Source: Planctomycetota bacterium
Lineage (GTDB): Bacteria > Planctomycetota > Planctomycetia > Planctomycetales > Planctomycetaceae
Direction: 5' to 3'
Length of the DNA stretch: 64,000 nucleotides
Assembly: GCA_027618475.1 (NCBI GenBank)
Contig: JAQCEJ010000002.1
Location: forward strand, 62,001-126,000
In this document: in pieces, positions 58,001 through 64,000 of the stretch
Numbering within the stretch: the first letter of the stretch is position 1
Layout of the letters: every line of letters starts with the position of its first letter
Translations under genes and position numbers: made by a program
Notes under the pieces: generated by a model
The model's database searches: none
What the model was told of the DNA's origin: nothing
The model's input: the letters and a program-made list of their open reading frames with translations, nothing else

Positions 58001-59218
58001 TCATGTTGTTTCCCTAAAGGGGTTTGAATTCAGTGTGACACCCACACGGGATTCAGAACTCAAGTCGTTTTCACGCGTCCCAGGACATCGAAGTCCAGCG
58101 GATTGCATCTGTTCTGCGATAAACGCGATGGTATCCTCCCATGCGGACTGTAGTTCGTCCGTCCATTGCGATCCGGCAAATTCCTCAAGTACAGCAAGCA
58201 GGGTTGTACGGAAGGAGGCGTAATCACTGCGGGAAATTCCATACTCGATGTGACGCAAACACAGGTCGTGCAATAATCTTGTAAGCACGACAGGGCGATT
58301 CGCCGATTTGACGACGATCGCCAATAATTGGATGAATTGTTGTCTTAGATCAGGAAAATTTGTATGGACAAAAAACGCTTTGTATGCAGGATAGTCCTTG
58401 ATTAGCTTCTCGAAAAAGCGTTTTGCCAAACGGTCGGACTGCGGTGCGAACAGTTCGAAAGACTGTTGCAAGTGCTTTGAATTCAAGAGAGGAGAGCTGT
58501 CTGCCAGAGATGGTGCCGGTGGATTCTCGATCACGCGTGTGAGATCTTTATTGTAAGTCCTGTGGTCGAATTTCGAATCGTCACATGACTTGACCAGATG
58601 GACTTGTTTTCCGGTGATTTGTGGCAGGTCACACTCGGGCGTGAAAACCAAGTCTGTCTCATTAGCAATAAAGACGCCGTTTTGTGTAGCACTCAGGCAT
58701 TTCGTATCCGTGATGTCCGATATCCCGGACGATGTGTTCGGAGTATTCAATGCTGACACGGCTATTGTATTAATGATGCGTGGATCGTCATCAACATCTG
58801 CTTCACCTGCTGGGCTCACGTCTGACGAGGCCGGATTACCACGCAGAGCGAGGTTGCTTAGTCTCTCGATCAGATCAGCAGTGTCGCGTCGTGGTTCTTG
58901 GCCTGTTGCTTCCAGCGTCCGAAGAAACGATCTGATTTCATCGACCGCTTCGTGTACAATCGATATGGAGCATGGCGTCACGGAAAGCAAATGCTCTCGC
59001 ATCTGACCGATGACGTTTTCTGTCGCATGAGCGAGATGTCCCAATCCTGCCAGGCCGATAAAACCGCACGTTCCCTTGATCGTATGAATCGTTCGAAAAA
59101 TACTGGCCAGCAAATCGACGTTATTGGGCTCCATTTCCAACGTGACAATCTGGTTGTCGATTCCAGCCAGGTTTTCCCAGCATTCGGCGAGAAATTCCTC
59201 CAGAATATCGTCATCCAT
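58001..59218 (-). CDS. HPt-globin fusion protein
   Basis: 405 residues. Residues about 1-100 form a CheA-type histidine phosphotransfer domain with phospho-acceptor His45 in [16 protein letters not shown] low-complexity linker spans about 115-245. Residues about 248-373 form a globin domain of the flavohaemoglobin/Vitreoscilla type: [18 protein letters not shown], then [10 protein letters not shown] (an E7-like Gln), the proximal His323 in [11 protein letters not shown], and [16 protein letters not shown]. The B10 position appears to be Phe, not the usual Tyr. There is no CheA kinase core. ATG 59218 follows an AAAGGG site; the frame opens to 59410. Followed immediately by cheY. Confidence 0.8.
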   Translation of the reverse strand: MDDDILEEFLAECWENLAGIDNQIVTLEMEPNNVDLLASIFRTIHTIKGTCGFIGLAGLGHLAHATENVIGQMREHLLSVTPCSISIVHEAVDEIRSFLRTLEATGQEPRRDTADLIERLSNLALRGNPASSDVSPAGEADVDDDPRIINTIAVSALNTPNTSSGISDITDTKCLSATQNGVFIANETDLVFTPECDLPQITGKQVHLVKSCDDSKFDHRTYNKDLTRVIENPPAPSLADSSPLLNSKHLQQSFELFAPQSDRLAKRFFEKLIKDYPAYKAFFVHTNFPDLRQQFIQLLAIVVKSANRPVVLTRLLHDLCLRHIEYGISRSDYASFRTTLLAVLEEFAGSQWTDELQSAWEDTIAFIAEQMQSAGLRCPGTRENDLSSESRVGVTLNSNPFRETT

Positions 59219-59876
59219 ACGATACAACCCTTTGTGGGACCGACGATCTTTGTCGAGGCTATTGCAACGCCGAGTGAGGACAACACATACGGTGCGATCA
59301 ACGGAGGGGGGGACCTCCTCAACGTCAATAGATAGCGGTGGTTCCTTGATGAATTGCCATTGTGTTGGTGAGACTGACTTCAGCAATTTTAGAGAAGCCG
59401 GAGCTGTCAAACTGAGCGATCGCTTTATAGGAATCGCTTTCGTCCGCTCGGCGACACGACGTGTTCTATCGACAAGACAGTCGTAATATATTTACAGCTA
59501 CCTCTTTGTAACACGATAATGCGCACTGAACGCCGCGCCGATTTTGACGTTTCTACGACCACTGTCAGTCCTACTGAGAGCAGCAGGAACTCCGATCGTT
59601 TCGATTGTGGTTGCGTCATACCAAAGTGCGAGCGGTCTTCGGTCCGGGTTAACATGAAGATTGTTTTATGACTTGTGGATTGGCGAGTAGTTGTTTCCCA
59701 AGAAACGGCTTACTACAATAATCGCGCGTGCGCAAAGTCGACCTGAACATTCGGTGTGTTGCGCGAAATGGTGAAACAGATACTGATGGTCGATTCCAAC
59801 TTGGAAAATACGTAAACCGTAGACAGATTTGACCGGTAGGATTGAAATAGAAACAGGCATCTTAAGGAGAAGTTTG
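59219..59876. other. divergent intergenic region between HPt-globin and gapA
   Basis: About 650 bp. Within it, 59219-59410 is an open but probably untranslated extension of the HPt-globin frame. The rest has no recognised gene. An AAGGAGA ribosome site ends it. Promoters for both directions must lie here. Confidence 0.4.
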
Positions 59877-60899
59877 ATGGCAGCGGTTAAAGTGGGGATT
59901 AACGGATTTGGACGGATCGGTCGAATTACATTACGCGTGATGATGTCCCGCCCCGACGAATTCGACGTACAGGCGATCAATGACTTAGGCGATCCGCAGC
60001 ACCTCGGCCTGCTGCTCAAATACGATAGCGTGCAGGGACGATTTCCAGGGACCGTCGAAGTCGAAGGCAGCACGCTTATCGTTAACGGTAAACGTATTCG
60101 GGTCTGTGCCGAACGCGATCCTCGCAAACTGCCCTGGAAGGAATTGGGAGTTGAAGTGGCCCTTGAATCGACCGGGTTTTTTACAAATAGAGCAAAAGAA
60201 GATAAGCCTGGTTATGACAGCCACATTAGTGCCGGAGCCCGCAAAGTCGTGATTTCCGCACCGGCAAAGGATAAGCCCGATTTGACGGTCGTTCAAGGGG
60301 TCAATGACGAGCTGCTGACATCAGGGCATCACTGCATATCGAATGCCAGTTGCACAACGAACTGTTTAGCGCCGATGGCCAAAATCTTGCACGAAACATT
60401 CGGCATCGAAACAGGTTTGATGACGACCGTGCACGCTTACACGAACGACCAGCGCGTGTCAGATCAATTGCATTCCGATCCACTACGTGCCCGCGCAGCC
60501 GCTTTAAATATCATTCCGACTTCGACGGGAGCCGCAAAGGCCGTGGGGGAAGTCCTTCCTGAGCTCAATGGGAAGTTGACCGGATTGAGTTTGCGAGTTC
60601 CGGTAGCCGCCGGCAGTATTACAGACCTGACAGTCAACCTGAAAAAAGATGCCACCGCCGATGCCGTGAATGCCGCCATGAAAGCTGCTGCGGAAGGGCG
60701 TCTCAAGGGGATTCTACAATACAATACCGATCCAATCGTTTCATCCGACATCGTGGGCAATACCCATAGTTGCATCTTCGATTCGACGTGGACGACGTCG
60801 ATTGGCTCACGGATGGTTAAAGTCATGGGCTGGTACGATAACGAATACGGATATTCGAGCCGTACCGCCGATTTGATTGCACGAATCGCAAAACTTTAG
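59877..60899 (+). CDS. gapA: glyceraldehyde-3-phosphate dehydrogenase, type I
   Basis: NAD-dependent glycolytic enzyme oxidising glyceraldehyde 3-phosphate to 1,3-bisphosphoglycerate. [13 protein letters not shown] near residue 7, catalytic Cys in [12 protein letters not shown] near 153, catalytic His in TVHAYTNDQ near 180, and SWYDNEYG-type ending ([12 protein letters not shown]) near 316. 340 residues. ATG 59877 has AAGGAGA 6 nt upstream; an in-frame extension to 59829 lacks such a site. Followed by a 447-bp gap before rpe. Confidence 0.97.
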   Translation: MAAVKVGINGFGRIGRITLRVMMSRPDEFDVQAINDLGDPQHLGLLLKYDSVQGRFPGTVEVEGSTLIVNGKRIRVCAERDPRKLPWKELGVEVALESTGFFTNRAKEDKPGYDSHISAGARKVVISAPAKDKPDLTVVQGVNDELLTSGHHCISNASCTTNCLAPMAKILHETFGIETGLMTTVHAYTNDQRVSDQLHSDPLRARAAALNIIPTSTGAAKAVGEVLPELNGKLTGLSLRVPVAAGSITDLTVNLKKDATADAVNAAMKAAAEGRLKGILQYNTDPIVSSDIVGNTHSCIFDSTWTTSIGSRMVKVMGWYDNEYGYSSRTADLIARIAKL

Positions 60900-61346
60900 T
60901 TCTCAAGCGACGTATAAAAAGTTGAATCGGTGCGACTCGAATCTAGAACTGAAGACGATCCATTGGTGGACTCGTCAACATCCCACTCTTTGACCCTAAG
61001 GCGAAGGAGCGGGCTGGCAATGCATAACATATTCACTTGAAATGACTTACAGGCTGTTGGTGTTGTGGGTATGCTCACTGCTGGCAGCGGTTTGCGTACT
61101 TTCCACGGGAAATGCCTCTTGAGTTCGCCGCTGTCAAGTGTATACGCAATAGCAGTGCGGTTTCCTCTTCGGCTTTACTCAGCTTCAAGATTACGTACAA
61201 TGTTGAACTTGGTGATCGATCATTTCAATATCATCAAAGCCTAAGTTAACCGATACCGATATGTTGCGTGTGTGGGCCGATTTCTAATGAATCATTTACA
61301 TCGTTAACATTCGGTTCTTTTCACCACTCGTAAACGAATACCTGAT
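60900..61346. other. intergenic region between gapA and rpe
   Basis: About 450 bp with no gene recognised. It probably contains the gapA terminator and the promoter of the rpe operon, but no clear hairpin-plus-T-tract is visible. Confidence 0.35.
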
Positions 61347-62054
61347 ATGGGCCGAATGGCGACTCTGGATTCATTCCGGAGGAAATCTCCCATAATTGCA
61401 CCCTCGATGCTGAAGTGTGACTACGGCAACTTGCACCGTGAGGTGTCGTTGCTGGAAGCCGCGGGTGCCGAATCGCTCCATCTGGATGTCATGGATGGAC
61501 ACTTCGTCCCGAATCTCTCCTATGGTGCAATGGTCGTTAAACGTATTCGCGAGTTGACCGATCGGATATTGGATGCTCACCTGATGATTTCCGACCCTGG
61601 CAGGTATCTCGACGATTTTGTCGATGCGGGCTGCGATAGTGTGACAATTCACATTGAAGCCGTCCCCGATCCGACTGAACTGTTGCATGCCATTCGTCAG
61701 CAGGACGTCGTTGCCGGTCTCGCCATCAATCCTGAAACACCAGTGGAGGCTGTCGAGCCTTTTCTGTCGTTGTGCGATTTGATTTTGGTCATGAGTGTCG
61801 AACCGGGTTTCGGCGGGCAGAAATTTATCCCATCCGCCTTAAATAAACTGACTCGCCTCCGCGAGTTGAGCAACGCCCAGGCAACATTTTCCATCGATGG
61901 TGGTATTGATCTGACAACGGTCGGCTCGGCTGCTGCCGCTGGTGTCGATATCTGTGTAGTGGGATCGGCAATCTTTGATTCCTCAGATTATCGTGCTTCG
62001 ATGCAACAATTACGCATCGAAGCACATTCGTGTCGTCAGGCTGCAGCATTGTAA
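61347..62054 (+). CDS. rpe: ribulose-phosphate 3-epimerase
   Basis: TIM-barrel enzyme interconverting ribulose 5-phosphate and xylulose 5-phosphate. IAPSMLKCDYGNLHRE near residue 16, LHLDVMDGHFVPNLSYG near 44, AHLMISDPGRYL near 74, VMSVEPGFGGQKFIPSALNK near 150 and SIDGGIDLTTVG near 184. Metal ligands His, Asp and Asp are in these motifs. 235 residues; a second ATG three codons in is possible. First of a coupled set with the phosphatase-like gene and accD. Confidence 0.96.
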   Translation: MGRMATLDSFRRKSPIIAPSMLKCDYGNLHREVSLLEAAGAESLHLDVMDGHFVPNLSYGAMVVKRIRELTDRILDAHLMISDPGRYLDDFVDAGCDSVTIHIEAVPDPTELLHAIRQQDVVAGLAINPETPVEAVEPFLSLCDLILVMSVEPGFGGQKFIPSALNKLTRLRELSNAQATFSIDGGIDLTTVGSAAAAGVDICVVGSAIFDSSDYRASMQQLRIEAHSCRQAAAL

Positions 62055-62064
62055 GAAAATTTTT

Positions 62065-62724
62065 ATGTCACGCGTTATTCTTATCTCTCCCGGGTCAACC
62101 GATTTCGACGAACAGGCTCGCATACAGGGCACGCTTGAACTCCCGTTGAATCAAAACGGTATCAGGCAGGTTCAGGAAATGGTTTCTGATCTGGGGCCGT
62201 TATCGTTGGAAGCGATTTATTCGGCCCCGGAAGGTGCTGCCCGCGAGACAGCCGATCTCGTTGGGACTTCTCTGGGGATTCGTGTTACACCATCCGATGA
62301 TCTCAGAAATCTGAATCAGGGTTTATGGCAAGGACTGCAGATCGATGAAATCCGCCGAAAATTCCCTCGCGTCTTCAAACAATGGGAAGAATCACCCGAG
62401 ACAATTCGGCCTCCCGATGGTGAAACGATTTCTGAAGCAAAATCTCGGATCAAAAAAGGCTTGCAAAAACCTCTCTTAAAATACAAATCGATCGCGATCG
62501 TGGCTCCTGAACCGGCGGCGAGTCTGATTCGCCAGATTATTTCGAATGATGACGAAGCCGAAATATGTCCGATTTGTAATGGACCTCGTGGAGCCGGTTG
62601 GGAAGACTTGTTGCCGATTGATGTCGTATCTCCTGCTCCGTCAGATGAAAATACACTTTCCGACCACACGCTTCAGCCTCCCCCCCTGACCTTCACCGCT
62701 CTTCCAGGAGCATCCCATTCATGA
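62065..62724 (+). CDS. histidine-phosphatase-like protein lacking catalytic residues
   Basis: 219 residues with the phosphoglycerate mutase (histidine phosphatase) fold pattern: [19 protein letters not shown], then [46 protein letters not shown] and [16 protein letters not shown]. The catalytic RHG is SPG (residues 8-10), and the second His, normally in a (V)SHGG segment, is Pro in VAPEPAA. The acid Glu in the middle motif appears to be Gln. Therefore probably not a phosphatase. Stop overlaps accD start by 4 bp. Its C-terminus is Pro/Ser-rich. Confidence 0.8.
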   Translation: MSRVILISPGSTDFDEQARIQGTLELPLNQNGIRQVQEMVSDLGPLSLEAIYSAPEGAARETADLVGTSLGIRVTPSDDLRNLNQGLWQGLQIDEIRRKFPRVFKQWEESPETIRPPDGETISEAKSRIKKGLQKPLLKYKSIAIVAPEPAASLIRQIISNDDEAEICPICNGPRGAGWEDLLPIDVVSPAPSDENTLSDHTLQPPPLTFTALPGASHS

Positions 62725-63575
62725 GTACGTCACCTCAGCAATCAGAAGTCTCCGCTTCACAGGATCTTCCGCGTAAGCGCGGCGTTCCTGAGGGGCTATG
62801 GATTCGATGCGACGGATGTCATGACACCGTGTTTCGCAAAATGGTGGAGAAAAATCTTGGCGTCTGTCCACAAGCGGGTTGTGGCCACCATTTTTATGTG
62901 CCTGCCAAAAGCCGTATTCAGCAACTGTTGGACGAAGGAAGTTTTGAAGAATGGTTTGCCGAGATTTTGCCTCTCGATCCTCTGTCATTTCACGATAAAA
63001 AACCATACCGCGATCGCTTGCGGGATGAACAGCAAAAGTCGGGATTGAGCGAAGCGTGTCTCGTCGGACGCGGTTACCTTCGAGGACGTCCTGTCGTGCT
63101 CGGGGTAACCGATTCATCGTTTATCATGGGGAGCATGGGGTCGGTCGTTGGCGAAAAATTGACGCGAGCAATCGAAGCCGCCACGCGATTACAGTTGCCG
63201 CTGCTGATCGTAAGTGGTTCCGGAGGGGGAGCCCGTATGCACGAAGGGATTTATTCTCTGATGCAGATGGGCAAAGTCTGCGCGGCGCTGGGGCGGTTCC
63301 ATGAGAAAAAGGGGTTGTACATCTCAGTATTGACGAATCCGACGATGGGAGGGGTTGCCGCAAGTTTTGCGTCGTTAGGTGATGTGATCCTGGCTGAGCC
63401 AAAGGCGCTGATCGGTTTTGCGGGACCGCGCGTCGTACAGGCGACCTGCAAGATTGAGCTTCCCAAAGGATTCCAGACAAGTGAATTCCTGCTCGAGCAT
63501 GGATTCATCGACAGGATCGTCGCCCGCGCTGATTTACGCAGTGAGATCGCGCGCATCATCGACTACTGCGGATAG
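62721..63575 (+). CDS. accD: acetyl-CoA carboxylase carboxyltransferase subunit beta
   Basis: Beta subunit of acetyl-CoA carboxylase carboxyltransferase, transferring the carboxyl from biotin to acetyl-CoA for fatty acid synthesis. N-terminal zinc ribbon: [11 protein letters not shown] and [12 protein letters not shown]. The carboxyltransferase core has [18 protein letters not shown] near 155 and [37 protein letters not shown] near 193-229. 284 residues. The second zinc pair reads C-x4-C instead of C-x2-C. accA is not in this window. Confidence 0.95.
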   Translation: MSTSPQQSEVSASQDLPRKRGVPEGLWIRCDGCHDTVFRKMVEKNLGVCPQAGCGHHFYVPAKSRIQQLLDEGSFEEWFAEILPLDPLSFHDKKPYRDRLRDEQQKSGLSEACLVGRGYLRGRPVVLGVTDSSFIMGSMGSVVGEKLTRAIEAATRLQLPLLIVSGSGGGARMHEGIYSLMQMGKVCAALGRFHEKKGLYISVLTNPTMGGVAASFASLGDVILAEPKALIGFAGPRVVQATCKIELPKGFQTSEFLLEHGFIDRIVARADLRSEIARIIDYCG

Positions 63576-63592
63576 GGCTCCGGTCGTCGCGA

Positions 63593-63645
63593 GTTATTCA
63601 TGGCGTTCGAACATCGTGGTTCCGTCGAACCATGCCATCGATAAC
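63593..63645. terminator. candidate accD terminator-like hairpin
   Basis: GTTAT, ATGGC and GTTCGA pair with TCGAAC, GCCAT and GATAAC segments around a 14-nt loop with one small bulge, 18 bp after the accD stop. No T-tract follows, so the call is tentative. Confidence 0.35.
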
Positions 63646-63850
63646 AATATGTCGCCGATCGGGAAATTTCGTTTTCTTCCTTGACATGATGATTTCTGCG
63701 GATGCGAAAACAACGCGACTATCGCTAAAATCATCGAAGCATTCAGACATCGGATGAAATTAGAGATCCGATCACCAGTCCTCTGAACCCGAATTCGTGC
63801 ACATGTTTGCGTACGAGATATTTGTTTTCCCGCAACGAGGATGACCGCAC

Positions 63851-64000
63851 ATGGGGTTCTTCAAGAACCTGTTTCGTCGAACGCCCAAAGTCGAAAAAAT
63901 CGACGTTGCAAAGCGTTTTGAATTGATGAACCGAATCGGTCAGGGGAGCATGTCCAAAGTCTGGAAAGCCCGCGATCCTGCGGGGAAAATCGTCGCCATC
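63851..64000 (+). CDS. serine/threonine protein kinase (partial, 3' end cut)
   Basis: The first 50 residues are present. FELMNRIGQGSMSKVWKARDP is the Gly-rich loop of eukaryote-like protein kinases (near residue 23), followed by the beginning of the VAIK strand at the window edge. The start ATG 63851 is preceded by a GAGGATG-type stretch. The rest lies beyond the window. Transcribed in the same direction as accD, 275 bp away. Confidence 0.85.
   Translation, partial: MGFFKNLFRRTPKVEKIDVAKRFELMNRIGQGSMSKVWKARDPAGKIVAI

Noticed and set aside
59666-60127. Minus-strand open frame of about 150 codons upstream of and over gapA
   Set aside because: Shadow of gapA's 5' end; no motif or ribosome site.

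Overview
The window reads as chromosomal DNA of a planctomycete (Planctomycetota, most likely Planctomycetales). The signs are lineage-typical genes: a Tat-exported DUF1501 protein, a Tat-exported Gfo/Idh/MocA oxidoreductase, tandem ExbD genes beside a MotA/TolQ channel, a His-rich insert in NuoL, a GlmL-like/DUF6754 membrane cluster, and dispersed palindromic repeats. Genes lie on both strands in short operons. I saw no rRNA, no convincing tRNA, no CRISPR array and no prophage. The first gene may be cut on its 5' side, and the last (a Ser/Thr kinase) is cut at its 3' side.

Layout. 1-4.1 kb: M50 site-2-type protease, a small membrane protein on the minus strand, and a NodU-type carbamoyltransferase. 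4.4-10 kb: a Tol/Ton-like envelope operon with a repeat-domain surface protein, a TonB-like anchor carrying a VWA domain, a TPR protein, a TolQ/ExbB channel and two ExbD proteins. 10.3-18.7 kb: complex I membrane-arm genes nuoH, J, K, L, M, N without nuoA-G or nuoI. 18.8-20.5 kb: a helical protein, TatD and a small hypothetical. 20.6-27.3 kb: a tight six-gene operon with a GlmL/MutL-like ASKHA ATPase, a barrel-sandwich/KOW protein, an FN3-DUF6754 membrane protein and three further membrane proteins; this is the best candidate for an undescribed system. 27.3-31 kb: an SDR, DUF1501 and ManA.

31-32.1 kb is gene-poor and holds a 421-bp MITE-like element with perfect 20-bp terminal inverted repeats and a 9-bp target duplication. 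32.1-41.9 kb: a flagellar rod/hook-like protein with a long N-terminal extension, small proteins, miaA, an ABC-F ATPase, a thioredoxin-like exported protein, an MFS transporter and a Gfo/Idh/MocA oxidoreductase. 42-46.7 kb: a DoxX-like protein with a large insert, ApbE, leuD and leuC. 47.3-55 kb is housekeeping: ffh, rpsP, trmD, rplS, yraN, a YchF-like GTPase, uvrB and an RraA-like protein. 55-59.2 kb: a GlmU-like protein and a three-gene signalling operon (HPt-globin fusion, CheY, CheR). 59.9-64 kb: gapA, rpe, a histidine-phosphatase-like protein lacking its catalytic residues, accD and a protein kinase.

How the parts work together: nuoHJKLMN should form the proton-pumping arm of complex I, with the remaining subunits encoded elsewhere. 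The ExbB/ExbD genes probably energise the VWA protein through its TonB-like SxxxH helix. The HPt-globin/CheY/CheR operon looks like a haem-based input to a phosphorelay. Two 93-95 bp hairpin repeats (37.8 and 54.2 kb) share covarying stems.
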